Assembly: GCA_028015205.1 (NCBI GenBank)
Contig: CM051521.1
Coordinates: 71,532,314 to 71,596,313, forward strand
Source of the DNA: Mytilisepta virgata
Taxonomy: Eukaryota; Mollusca; Bivalvia; Mytilida; Mytilidae
Length of the DNA: 64,000 nt
Reading direction: 5' to 3'
Part shown: positions 46,703-57,822 of the stretch, one piece after another
Position numbering within the stretch: position 1 is the stretch's first letter
How the letters are laid out: each line of letters begins with the position of its first letter
The notes under the pieces: model-generated
Seen by the model: the letters and a program-made list of their open reading frames with translations, nothing else
Database searches by the model: none
Told to the model about the DNA's origin: nothing
Position numbers and translations under genes: made by a program

Positions 46703-47107
46703 TAAAATAACGATCCAAAGATACAAATATTAGATATAGTAAATTTATACTATGCTGTAGTTACCTCTCATCAGCAGCATTAAAACCGAAAAATTTGGAA
46801 GACCAAAAACCAAACTTATTTTAAACAAGAGAACTCATAACAAAAAATACCGAAATAGGAAGCCAGATTTCAGCTAAAGAGAATTACCGTGTGCAATACA
46901 AGAAATGAACCCTTAGTATTTCTATTATTTTTAAATTTTGCTAAATACTGGTAATTTCTGTAACAAATCAATGAATAATCATGTCAGACAAGTCTTGACG
47001 ACTGGGTTGGCGAATACCCTCGGGGACCTAGGGTCCACCATGCAGAGGCATCGTCCAAGGAGTTTCAAAATAACAATCCAAAGATACTAATATTAGATAT
47101 AGTAAAT
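46703..47107 (-). repeat. 375-bp-family repeat, copy 2 (inverted, slightly more than one unit)
   Basis: It starts and ends with the same words (ATCCAAAGATACxAATATTAG near 46,712 and 47,079), so the copy spans one full unit plus the start of the next. A GGACCTAGGGTCC palindrome and CCATGCAGAGGCATCGTCC lie at the junction, exactly as at 53,535-53,575. Confidence 0.8.
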
Positions 47108-47702
47108 TAAATTTATTTAAAAATCATTGTTAATTATTCAGTTGATTAATTTGTGGAAAAAATAATCATAACTCTGTCGTTTATGGCTTTACCCCTTTCA
47201 TTATTTTGGTATTTATGTGTTACACAATCCAACAGGTATCCCCTGTTTGTCCATAAATCTTTAAAGTGGAACTCCTTCAAACCATTGGAGGGAATTCAGT
47301 AAAACTAGAAAATGACTCCGGTCTGACGTCTTAAAGGGAAGATAATTGAACACAAACATTTATTTTATTATAATATTATATTAACATTGTTCGCACATTT
47401 CCCTCTAAACAATGTGTAGGGACTTCAGTGAAACTTCACATAAAGGTAGCACACGATATGAAAATGTAATTGGAGCAAAATAATTCCAGTCTATCATATT
47501 AAATAGTAGATAATTGGACTAAAGCTTTTTGTTTAATTATCATATATTATTGACTTTTGTGTTTGGAATTTAATTGAACTTTGTGCTTACAGTGTTCTGA
47601 GAAAATCTAAATAGAATTGTTGTAGCAAGTTTGTTTCAAATCTTTCAGTTTTATGATATCATTGTACAGGCCTTTTAAACAGAATAAATTTGCTCATAAT
47701 GT
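47108..47702. repeat. Weak two-copy repeat in intron
   Basis: Segments near 47,270-47,380 and 47,420-47,530 share xGGGACTTCAGTxAAACTxxA, a CTCCxGTCTxACxT block and AGATAATTGxAC, at about 150 bp spacing. They look like old, diverged units. The rest is AT-rich. Confidence 0.4.
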
Positions 47703-47778
47703 GCACTGAACAGCAAAAGAAATGTTGTATTTTTCGAAAAGTTAAAAATATCCAATACATTGAGGAAATTCATTTGTT

Positions 47779-48435
47779 AGCTCACCTGATCCATGTGAGC
47801 TATTTGACATAACCTGGCGTACATTTATCTCTTCTGTCATAAAGTTCCTTTTAAAACCTATAAAACCATAAATCCGATTGCGCCCAAACTTTGGTGGAAT
47901 GGCCTTTGAGTGGTCCTCTTTAAAATTGCGAACGACGTCCCCGAGTTCAATTCAACATGGCTGCTGTTCATAAAAATAGAAAATAAAGTGGGATTGGATT
48001 TCATAAATCTTGAAATAGCTATGTTTCTTAGGTGGTCCTCATTTAGAATTGTTTGATGACCCTGACCAGCTACAAAGATGTCTCCCACAACTTAAATAAC
48101 TTTAAAACCGGATCAATGTAGACAATTCACCTACAAATCTACCCTGAAACTACTAGAAAAAGGTAACCAAACTTGACAGTAATGATATTCATACTATGAC
48201 CAAGACTGTCGACTAAGATGATCACCAATATATACCTAACATAAAGCCTTCTGTGAAATTTGATCCATTAAAAGCAAATTTTGGCAGCACTGGTATTTAT
48301 ATGTAGATATTTCAATATAAAAAATTGCCCTTTGATCCAAATCACCAACCACGTAGCCTTTCAGTCTAAGTTTTTATGGATATTGATAAGCAAATTAAAT
48401 AAAGGTTAGCAATTAAGGGTCCTGGGAGCATCTAG
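47779..48435 (+). mobile_element. HINE-like element, copy h, inside the decayed Tc1
   Basis: The left end is TTTGTT|AGCTCACCTGATCC with partner ATGTGAGCT. The right end is GGGTCCTGGGAGCA followed by TCTAG|TT. Modules with ATTGCGCCCAAACTTTGG and GCTGCTGTTCATAAAAATAG are present but degenerate. It separates the Tc1 terminus from the Tc1 coding remnant. Confidence 0.65.
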
Positions 48436-49099
48436 TTTATTTTAGTGTAAGTGAATTACCGCTAATTTATGCTACGATTACATTCCCATGTTTGTTATAG
48501 ATGTCTGCGTTCATGAACTTCATGGTTTTTATTTGAATTTTGCGCGGCTCGTTGGACAGATTTTGTAAAGATAATATGCAAAATATGAACATATGGAAAG
48601 TGTCAATATCTTATTATCTGTTTGATGCAGTACTGATGCCACCACTAAGGCCGTGACAAGAAGATTTGGTTATTAGATGTTTGAAAGCTTCACAATGGCC
48701 TCATATGCATTCAGCTACAACGGGCACACTATCCAACTATCCAACGTCTGCATGAACGCTACAATACAACAAATCAGCGTCCACGTAGTAACAACACCAT
48801 GTCAAGATCGGTACATGTTACGACTGCATTTGTAGAAGAGCAAATCATATTGCTCGTCTGACATTTGGCAGTTACCAACGACCAATTTCTGATGATACTG
48901 TCCGATACAATTGAATGTTGTCGTCATTGTAGTGATCCAATGCTCACTCCATATCATCCCCTTTAAATATAACGGTGGGGAAACCATAATCAAAAATTTA
49001 CGTCATCAGCAATGGAGGACGGTTCCATTTTCAGACAAAAGTCGTTGCTGCATTTCAATGCAGATGACGAAACACGAATCTGGAGAATATAATAGAGAA

Positions 49100-49750
49100 T
49101 GGAAATGGGGACTCTGTCAAGGAGACGAAAACCCGACCAAAGAGCAGAAAAAACCAATTGGTCTTCAACGCAGCGAGAACATCCCGCACTCAGAGGCGGG
49201 CTTCAGCTGACCCTTAAACAATCACGCTTTCTAGTTCAGCGAAATGTATGGCACACTAAACTCCAAAACATACAAATGAACCAAAATTGAAACACACACA
49301 AGACTTGCATAGGCCACAGGTTCCTGACTTGGGACAGGCGAAAAAATGCAGCGGGGTTAAACATGTTTTGTGAGATCTCAACCCTCGCCCTTTCCTCTAG
49401 CCAATGTGGAATAAACAAATACACAGCGATACACACTCAGTAAAACTCAGTTCAAAAGATGTCCGAGTCAGATGTTAAAAAAAGGCAACAGAAGAAAATA
49501 ATCAAAATGACAATGATCAATATATATCAACAAAGGACTACTAGCAGTTACTGACATGCCACCTCCAGGCCTTAATTAAACTGATCGAAAGATTATGTCT
49601 TTATCGTATAGAAAATCAGCCACAATCCCTCCTGTTCGGGGTTTAGTATCATGCCATCATAAATTAAATGAATAGAACATAACTCGTATCATGCCATCAT
49701 AAATTAAATGAATAGAACATAACTCGTATCATGCCAACTACTGGTTTTAG
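49100..49750 (+). repeat. Mussel interspersed repeat inside the decayed Tc1
   Basis: Sequence such as CTTCAACGCAGCGAGAAC, AGGTTCCTGACTTGGGACAG, GCAGCGGGGTTAAACATG and GACTACTAGCAGTTACTGAC belongs to a repeat I recall as very common in Mytilus DNA; this is recognition from memory. A 40-bp unit starting GTATCATGCCATCATAAATT is directly repeated at 49,646 and 49,686, with a 10-bp stub at 49,726. Open frames across it are not genes. Confidence 0.6.
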
Positions 49751-50282
49751 AATAAATGTGTTAGGCAGGACTACAGATATGTTAATAACTGTATGATAGA
49801 AAGAGAAGCATAGGGATATTCGAGCATTATGATATTGGAAGAATCACCTTGAACCAGAAACTACTGGATGTTGTCTTTCTAAATATTGGACCGGGTAGAG
49901 GAAAAATGTCACTGCAGCACGAAACATTGATGGAGTCTAACCACTGCACGTAGTGCTCCATCGTGCACGCAATCAAACCTATTATTTCATGCATGACAAT
50001 GTACATGCCCATTTTGCTAGAGCTACAAAGGACTCCCTACAAGAGCACACAACATGCGGTAATGCCTAGCCCCCTTGTTAGAACAAGATTAAACCTTGAA
50101 CATCCACTGGAAAAACTGACTGAGGTCCATCCATGGCGACGGGCGACGTCTGTTGTTTATTAAACATTATGTCTTTTTTAAGTCATTTAACCTCTAATTA
50201 TAATCACTTCTTTTTCGGAATAACAATTAATAAATTACTGTTTAGACTTTTAGTGGATTAGAATTGTTTTGCTGCTCTTAAT

Positions 50283-50902
50283 GAAAAAAAATATGGAAAA
50301 AAGGAACAAATTAGCGCATTAAAAACTTGCAAAAGGCTGTTACAAAAATATTTCTACTGCTACAACCACTTTTGAGTGTTGTGACAGTCAACATGCTTTT
50401 GCGTCAACGAAAAAAAAGTGTTTTTGCTTGGTATTTGCACCTGTAGTTCATTGGTTCTTGGAATATGCATTTAATATTGAACTCGCATCACTACAGCTGC
50501 TGTATATACTATTTCTTAGTTTTTTCAAAGTTTTTATTGGGTCAGTGTTAATCATTTATAATTTGAGTTCTTCACATATTGTGAGTTTTTTGTTTGTTAT
50601 TATGTTTGAATCTTCTTTGTGTAGATCTAGTTCTGTCTTTGGACTATTACTTTTGGGCCCTCAGATTTTCTTTAGTATTTAAATTTATGCTTTGCACAAT
50701 TTGGAAATTAATCAGATTATTACCCTCAAACTTAAGATAAACCGGATAATCATTATTTTCTAAGACAATAAAAACAAAACAATCTGGTATAAATTGTAAT
50801 AAATTAATACATTTTTAGTAATGATAGTAATGTGAGAGTTGTTATTTAAGAACATAATAGATTTGTTAGTTATAATGTTAACATTGATAATATATATTGC
50901 AG
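50283..50902. other. Intron upstream of exon 7 of window
   Basis: A hydrophobic open frame at 50,428-50,682 has no start context, splice context or motif I recognise. The segment ends in acceptor ATTGCAG at 50,896-50,902. Nothing else is supported. Confidence 0.45.
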
Positions 50903-51063
50903 TCTTTAAGTAGAAGCAGTGTTAACCATTACATTATGAGTGTGACTGAGTGGTTAGGACCTCTAACATACATCCGTTTGTGGCATGATAACTCGGGGAA
51001 AGGCAGAAATCAGGGATGGTACCTCAGTAAGATAATTGTTACTGATCTACAAACAAGAGAAAC
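50903..51063 (+). CDS. Polycystin-1-like exon 7 of window, PLAT domain second half
   Basis: Acceptor ATTGCAG, donor AC|GTATGT; 53 codons plus two bases, entering in phase 0 and leaving in phase 2. VNHYIMSVTEWLGPLTYIRL, then WHDNSGKGRNQGWYLSKIIV and TDLQTRE, is the classic second half of a PLAT domain: the long-chain phrase xWLGxLxxIRIWHDNxGxxPxWYLxxIxVxDLQT is nearly diagnostic for PKD1-like PLAT domains. The next exon begins by completing a Thr codon and continues FFFLCNKWFAVEED, as expected. Confidence 0.97.
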
Positions 51064-51439
51064 GTATGTATGATATTTTTTTTTATATTGCCCTTTCCTT
51101 TCAAAATGTATATAACATGAATAAATATTGAACAATTTATTACGAAACCAGATTTTTGTTTGTTCCATTTGACTAACTTTTGATGGAATTATGATCCGAG
51201 ATACAATTAATTATGTTTGTCTCAAACTCGGATGACTCGTAACTTTGGGTGAGTAATTTTTCACAGGCTCTCAAGTTTGTTCCAATTTCACTCATGGTAA
51301 GTTAACATTGGATTACTGGAAATTTCGGTTGTATCAGAATCGTTGTAATATAAAGATAGGTTTGCCCCATTGAGCTTGAAATTAAGGATGCTACAGATAC
51401 ATCGAAGTCTGATTCATATCTGGATTTGTTTTATGAAAT
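51064..51439 (+). other. Start of the intron between exons 7 and 8 of window
   Basis: Unremarkable AT-rich sequence from the donor at 51,064 to the Penelope-like fragment. The intron as a whole runs to 59,179. Confidence 0.5.
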
Positions 51440-52005
51440 GAGAAATTAGGGACATTTGAAGTCAAAACTTTATGCCAAACGTGATGACTTCAACGTTCCT
51501 ATTGTTAACTTTCCCTTCTTGAGTAGCAATATACCACTATTGCCTGCATATTATGTCTACGTTTCTCAACTTATCCGATATTCAAGTGCATGTGTGTATT
51601 ACCACGACTTTCGACAAAGAGAATTACTGCTGTCACAAAAGCTGCTTAACCAGGGTTTTATCAGGGATAAGTTGATGTCATAACTTAGGCAATTTTACGG
51701 TCGTCATCACGAATTGAATGTCATTTACAGAGTCCCAGTTACCTGTTTCCAGTGTCGTAACATTTCATGTATTTCCACCGATTTGTGACTACCAACGGAT
51801 TGACTGTTGAACTTTACGACGGTTGCATATACGGAGCAAAAACTGCTTACCCTTCCGGAGCACCTGAGTTTACTCCTGGTAAGTGTTTTTTGTTGTACTT
51901 GTGGTTGATCCTTGGTCTTCTCGGGTTTATCTGTCTAATGGATTGCGTGTTTTTGGTTTGCTTCTTAGGTATAGTTGTCCTCTTTGCACTAAAGCCTCGG
52001 AAATG
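51440..52005 (+). pseudogene. Penelope-like element 3' fragment (post-palm region)
   Basis: SKLYAKRDDFNVPIVNFPFL then SSNIPLLPAYYVYVSQLIRY, SSACVYYHDFRQRELLLSQK and LLNQGFIRDKLMS read in one frame at 51,456-51,680. This is the region that follows the catalytic palm in Penelope-like reverse transcriptases. Stop codons follow, then FYGRHH in another frame, and TAYPSGAPEFTPGKCF at 51,842-51,892 with a hydrophobic tail. The 3,625-3,860 copy has the same segments in the same order, so both derive from one family. The upstream palm is absent here (5' truncated). Confidence 0.75.
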
Positions 52006-52164
52006 ATAGTTTCTCTGAAATTAAAAGGCCTATATTAACCAAACTTACCAGTAATAGTGTTAGTTATTGTAGACTAAACCTTGGTATACCAACAATATTA
52101 AATATGGAGTATGTCATCTAATTCGATATCCGGATGAAGGATTCAGGCTCAAGTGAGCCTCTAG
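52006..52164 (+). mobile_element. HINE-like 3' end, copy i
   Basis: A single degenerate module (CTCTGAAATTAAAAGGCC, ACCAAACTTACCAGTAATAG) is followed by the terminal hairpin GGCTCAAGTGAGCC and TCTAG|TTT. The left end is missing. Confidence 0.6.
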
Positions 52165-53364
52165 TTTGGAAAATTAAAAAGGAAAATAAGAGAGAAACCA
52201 ACATTTCAATAAAGAACATCGATTTGGGACACAAAAATCTATCTCCGCCCTGTATGCTGCTTTATTTATTTTAACATTTCAATGTGTTTACGAGTTTATG
52301 TGTTTAGCTGTGACCCCTTGATTCGAACTAGGGTATATCGAAACGTCTATGGTCTTGACGACTCCGGGATAACTAGGGTCGACTCTATATGAAACACCGT
52401 TTAAAACTAAACCTGTCTTGACCATTTATTGCACTGAAGGAGTAGGCATATGGGTATACTGTCCATCTGTACTTTCATCATAAAGTGTTTTTTTCTTAGA
52501 AATTTCTCAGCAGCTATAATAGCAGCTAATTCATAGGACAGCAATTTCCTGCATTATGATGCAACCTTATATTTTTCATATTATCTTCTTTAAATATTTT
52601 TTGTTGCAAAACATATTTCGATGGAAAACTTCACTTAAAGATCTTTTTGTCTGAAACCACTTAGCCAATTGGAACCAAACACCAACGCAATTGTGCGTAG
52701 GTTCTGGACAAAACTGCAACAAAATTTCCATTGTGAAATTGACATTACTTGATACTCCAGTATTGGAAATTATAGTATAAGTATTTCCAGTATTTTATAT
52801 TTTATTATTCTAGGAACCCTAACATAGTGAAATTTACAATACTTTGCGTTCCTTATAAGTAATATATATTTATATCCAAGGTACTGTCACCAGTGTTTTC
52901 TAGTATCGTCCAGTATCTGAAAAACTGGTAATACTAGTATTTTACAATATCTTCCGGTTTATAGAAGATATTGGAAGGTACTAGTAACAATAATGGTATA
53001 AATTATGCTGGTACATGTAATACCAATATGTCGTTTGTATTCCTCACTTTATCAAACTTAGTTTAACATAATACCGTATGGAAAATTCACTCTTCCGGCA
53101 TGAAACCATTTGGCCAATTAGAAACAAACTTTGCAGAGAAAAATTATATTCGGCTGCCTAAACTACCTACGAATATGGTCTTAGTTAACTGTTGGGATTA
53201 GGGGTTCAGAGTCTCTATAGAATTGTAGCATACTACATGTGAATGCACTGTAGGGTTTTCGAATTTTTATTTTCTAAACTTGAGGCACATGTGGTCAAAC
53301 TTCGAAAATCGAGATTTTGTTTTATGTTTCATTAAATTTAGTGATTTAGTACATCTCCGTAGCA
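52165..53364. other. Intronic sequence with two HINE-like module fragments
   Basis: Fragments of the internal module occur at 52,630-52,690 (TTTTTGTCTGAAACCACTTAGCC) and 53,050-53,140 (TTTGGCCAATTAGAAACAAACTT). Near 52,310-52,335 the minus strand reads GTTCGAATCAAGG, reminiscent of a pol III B box, but no A box or tail was found. From 52,740 to 53,040 the words CCAGTATTTTA and GGTACTAG recur irregularly. No gene is seen. Confidence 0.4.
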
Positions 53365-53905
53365 GAAATTTGGCTTCCTATTTCGGTATTTTTGGTTTTG
53401 ATTACTTCTTGTTTAAAATAAGTTTGGTTTTTGGTCTTCCAAATGTTTCGGTTTTAATGCTGCTGATGCGTCGTATACAACATAATATAAATTTACTATA
53501 TCTAATATTAGTATCTTTGGATTGTTATTTTGAAACTCCTGGGACGATGCCTCTGCATGGTGGACCCTAGGTCCCCGAGGGTATTCGCCAACCCAGTCGC
53601 CAGACTTGTCTGACATGATTATTCATTGATTTGTTAAAGAAATTACCAGTATTTAGCAAAATTTAAAAATAATAGAAATACTCAGGGTTCATACCTTGTA
53701 TTGCACATGGTAGATCTCCTTAGCTGAAACTTGGCTTCCTATTTCGGTATTTTTGGTTTTATGTACTTCTTGTTTAAAATAAGTTTGGTTTTTGGTCTTC
53801 CGGTTCTAATGCTGCTGATGAGAGGTAACTCCTTGAAATGTGTCGTATACAGCATAGTATAAATTTACAAAATCTAATATTAGTATCTTTGGATTGTTAT
53901 TTTAT
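53365..53905 (+). repeat. 375-bp-family repeat, copy 3, about one and a half units in tandem
   Basis: TTTGGCTTCCTATTTCGGTA occurs at about 53,370 and 53,735, so the spacing is about 365 bp. The unit boundary carries GATGCCTCTGCATGG and GGACCCTAGGTCC (palindromic). It is head-to-tail like the inverted copy at 46,703, which argues for a tandemly organised parental repeat. Confidence 0.85.
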
Positions 53906-53960
53906 TTTTTTTTCTTCAGAAATAACACATGTAAATAGACGACAGCAAAAGTCTGATAAT

Positions 53961-55869
53961 GCCAGTTTTTGTACTGAATTGTACTTAACCTTTCTCAACC
54001 AGTCTGATTTTTACTGAATTGTACAGAAGTTGTCTGAGCCATAGCCTTGACCAGTCTCAATTTGTCTGAATTAGTCTGAACAATTTCTATTTGTCTGAAA
54101 TTTTCTTGAAATGTGCTGATTGAGTCTCGACTTAGTCTGAACTGTCTCCACTAATGCTAAACTTATCTCGACCTCCACCTGAGAGTCTCAGCCTGTCTGA
54201 ACTTAATCTGAATTTGTCTTAAATTCATCAATATGAGTTTATCCAATCTCAACCTTTCCTGGCTAAAGTTTTAAATAGTCTAAGCAAGCATAATAAGTCT
54301 ATGATCTTAAAAATAACTCTCATCAAATTTAGCAAAATGAATATAAATATATTATTAATTTATCTCAGGAAATTATGACCCGTTGGAACTAATTTTCTGT
54401 ATTAATTACATTTTGTTCCATAAATGGCAATAAGAACATAACTAATAAAACAGTTAATTTATTTAATTTACTAATTATTTAAACAAAAATGGCACTGTGA
54501 TAATTTCAACATTAACTATTTTTGAAAATATTCATATAATATACCTGACAACACTTATCTTATTGCAAGTAAATTGTCATTGTCATTGTGATTCAAAACA
54601 TTCAATTACCCCCCTTATTAAATTAAAATTTCAACTGTTTCAAACAGTGGTTAGTACTTTTTCAATTTAAAATATATTTCAAAGTTGAATAGATCTGGAA
54701 TAAAGTCAATGTAGGTCAAGGTGACTTTAATAATTACTTTTAAAGATGTCCACAGTTTTAAAATATCCTTATTCTATGACAATAGTTGGTTTGATCTAGA
54801 TTTTTGCTCAGAGTTTTTATCATGATAGAAGATCGAATTATAATTTTCTCCTCAACTGCAATTTTTCATTCTATTATTAATATAACGTCCTCTAGTTGAC
54901 AGGATCGTATCATATGCAGTATTCAAGTCAAAAAGTTTTTTTTTCAAGTTGTTCAAATCCTGCGAATATTGATATATTTTGACTGCTATATATGTTTGCC
55001 ACCAGTAGTAAACTACAGAATAAAGTCCAGTCATAGATTTAAAATAAGAAACATAACAATTTATTATATGAACTTTTTAATGAAAAGATGATGAAATGAT
55101 ATTTTTGAGAATTCTAAAGAGGTTATAAAAAGTTTATACAAAGTACCTTTTCATTCATAAATCATGTTTCTGATGCGACAATTAAATGTCAAATTAACTA
55201 AACCCTGCAACAACATGAAATTCCTGTATTCCTATTATTAAACTCAAAAAATTTGAATTTAAACTTTTTGTCCTAAATACAACCACACACCCCCACCCCC
55301 TAAGTAAGTAAAAAAATAAAAATCATGACTTTTTGTCCTATATTATGATTAAATTTTTTAAGTCCGTTCTGATTTTAAACTCTTTCCTAACAAAAGGTTT
55401 ACAATTATTCTTAGAAGATAACAAATATTGGAATGGTCTCGTTATAACTAGATCAAACTAAAGCGTAAAAGGAGTTACTTTTAACTTTGAAGCTTAATCT
55501 ACCTTGTCACACCTGAGTAGACCACTTCACAAAATGTATATACATGCTACAGGCTGTAGTTTTTATACCTTTTTACACTAACAGGATGTTTAATTTACAG
55601 TATCTGACCACATTTACCAAGTAAAGTGGTCGAACTTATTACACGATGTATGCTAAAGGACAATGTATCAGTACAATTTAATTTTTTATCAGTTTTGTTG
55701 GGATTATCATAGCAATTTGTCAAAATGTTAAATATCATTTCAACAATTTCTTTTAAAAGCAGTATCTAAATAGTATGATAATAATGAAAATGACATAAAT
55801 CAGAATGATAAACATTTGTAATTACCATTTTCTGAAAATGTATAAAAAAAAATGTTAAAACATAATTCA

Positions 55870-55933
<64 letters not shown>

Positions 55934-56514
55934 CACAGTGTCCATTTCATGGTCATGCATGTATGTTAAAGTCATTGTTCCTTCCAATTTTCTTGTCGGT
56001 CACTAATACTTAGTATGCGTTCTAATTTTTATTTGGGGCAAATATATTTGTATCTTTAATGGCTTTTATGAATGTGTTTGAAAATTTCATTTTGAGATTT
56101 TATTGTCGGTTATTGACAAAAGCCAAGACTTATTAAGCTTGCTTAGACAATTTAAAACTTCAGTCAAGAGAATTTGGAACTGGATAAACTCATTTTGATG
56201 AAGCCAAGACAAATTCAGAATTTACAGACAGGCTGAGAACCATGGTTGGAAGTCGAGAGAGGTTCAGACTGGTCGAGACCCTTGGTTGGATGTTGACACA
56301 GATTTAGACCAGGTTCAGACTGGCTTAGCATTAGTCGAGACAGTTCAGACTAAGTCGAGACTCAATCAGCACAGGAGAAGTAAATGTCAGACAAAAAGAA
56401 ATTGTTCAGACTAATTCAGACAAATCGAGACTGTGCTTCAGACAACTTAAGTACAATTCAGTAAATGTCAGACTGGTTGAGACATGTTAAGTACAATTCA
56501 ATACATAAACTGGC
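53961..56514. mobile_element. Foldback element with arms of 350-390 bp
   Basis: The left arm at 53,961-54,310 (GCCAGTTTTTGTACTGAATT, AACCAGTCTGA, GATTGAGTCTCGACTTAGTC, GTCTAAGCAAGCATAATAAG) is mirrored at 56,125-56,514. The arms are themselves degenerate repeats of AGTCTGAA / CTGTCTCGACT words about 10-20 bp long. The 1.8-kb interior has a TA microsatellite (55,874-55,931), a CACACACCCCCACCCCC tract near 55,283, and no transposase. No target duplication is obvious. Confidence 0.75.
55874..55931. repeat. TA dinucleotide microsatellite
   Basis: About 28 uninterrupted TA repeats inside the foldback element. The minus-strand open frame across it (Ile-Tyr repeats) is an artefact of the microsatellite. 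Confidence 0.95.
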
Positions 56515-57822
56515 CTTTTCAGGCTTGTGCTGGTTTGTAGTGCAATAAGTGTCACAATTAATTGATAGGGTTCTAGGATCACTGTCGATTTCGTCATTGG
56601 CTTTGTAGTTCAACATAAGTTCACCGTGGGAAAATTCACATAAAGGTCACATCTGAAGCTACTGGGCAAGTTGTAATGTAATAAATTTTCGCAGTATTTT
56701 GGTCATTCTGTGATCCTTTTTTTCAAAATGGCATCAGTTAACACTATCAACCAACCAAGTTGTCTGCCACATGCCATCAAACAATTAGTAAGGCTGAAAC
56801 GATTGACCGCGATGCATTAGAAGTCGCGATTCATGGCTTTCAATTCAATTTTCATGACCATCTTCTTCAAATTTCGGTTCAGTTCTGGTCACGGAATTTT
56901 CAACTCCAAATCCGTTGCCGTTTTCATTTACTTTTTAATCATCTCTTAACCTAAACAATATTGCTGAAAAAACCACTGCCACATGATCCCGACGTGGAGT
57001 TTCTATCAATAAAAAACACTGGATATTTGAGGTATCGAAGCACTTAAGAATGAAAAACACAGATAAAAACTTTGCGGTTTGATTATCATTTTTTGTGGAA
57101 TAATATTGAATTTGACGAGATAATTGAATTTGTCTATGAAAATTTGGAAGACCAAATACTCGAATTTTGATAACCCTGTTCGATTAGTGTCAAAACTATA
57201 CAGTACTTTAACTAATTAGGTTAAATATGAATTATTTCACAGATTTTGAGTAAAATTTTAATCTTTCATAAACTATTTGTAATCTTCACTTCTGAAAAAA
57301 CATATCGAACTTAAAGAAAGCTACGGGAAAATGTTACATCGACGAAATTTGTGGGTACTACCATAAATATTTATTATTAAAGAATCGAATTGAAAATAAC
57401 CGAATCGAGTTGTAAAACTCGAAAATCGAATCGAATCGTAAGTGCATTTATCACTGCAGCCATACCAATTAGCATAGCTTTATATGGACAAAGGAAATTC
57501 AGGTTAGCAAAACAAGCCACTGGGCACCTTCTGTATATTTCTGTGATTTATTTCAGCTATAGCTGCTTACAATTACATGAATGATTATGTAATAAGGTTA
57601 TAGTATCTCGATTGGTTGGAATATTGCATATATTATTTTCAAATCAACGTGACACTTCTCGTTCCAATGTCTTTTATTTTAGTTTTTTAATGTCATAATT
57701 ATAAAGTCTATCAAATGAAGTTCCAAATTTCTATAATTGATCGAGTCAGCAAAACAGAAATGATACCGATTTTAAGCACTAGAAAGGGAAAAGGGCTCGA
57801 AACTGATTTGTTTTCTCTTTTT
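56515..57822. other. Intronic sequence, one HINE-like fragment
   Basis: 56,570-56,770 contains degraded HINE-like modules (GTAGTTCAACATAAGTTCACC, CTGAAGCTACTGGGCAAGTTG). Around 57,380-57,440 the words GAATCGAATCG and ACTCGAAAATCG recur. Nothing else is recognised. Confidence 0.4.

Larger units (their letters stand above)
47703..50282 (+). mobile_element. Decayed Tc1-like transposon interrupted by two later insertions
   Basis: The left terminus CACTGAACAGCAAAAGAAATG (47,703) matches the terminus of the intact Tc1 element at 61,640. A poor right terminus is visible near 50,262-50,282 (TTGTTTTGCTGCTC). In between, + strand transposase fragments appear near 48,620-48,900 and 49,010-49,080 (WRTVPFSDKSRCCIS, where the first catalytic Asp block sits), then 49,840-50,110 (RGKMSLQHETLM-like frame, and HDNxHAHFARATKDSLQEHN, where the second catalytic Asp block sits). 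Subtracting the HINE-like insert (47,779-48,435) and the mussel repeat (about 49,100-49,750) leaves roughly 1.3 kb, close to a Tc1 element. Stops and frameshifts are frequent. Confidence 0.65.

Noticed and set aside
52290..52400. tRNA or tRNA-derived SINE
   Set aside because: Only a B-box-like GTTCGAATC on the minus strand is present; no A box, no cloverleaf and no tail could be drawn.
53413..53616. 67-residue minus-strand open frame
   Set aside because: Falls wholly inside the 375-bp repeat and is not kept open in its other copies.
55766..55987. Minus-strand open frame with Ile-Tyr repeats
   Set aside because: Produced by the TA microsatellite.
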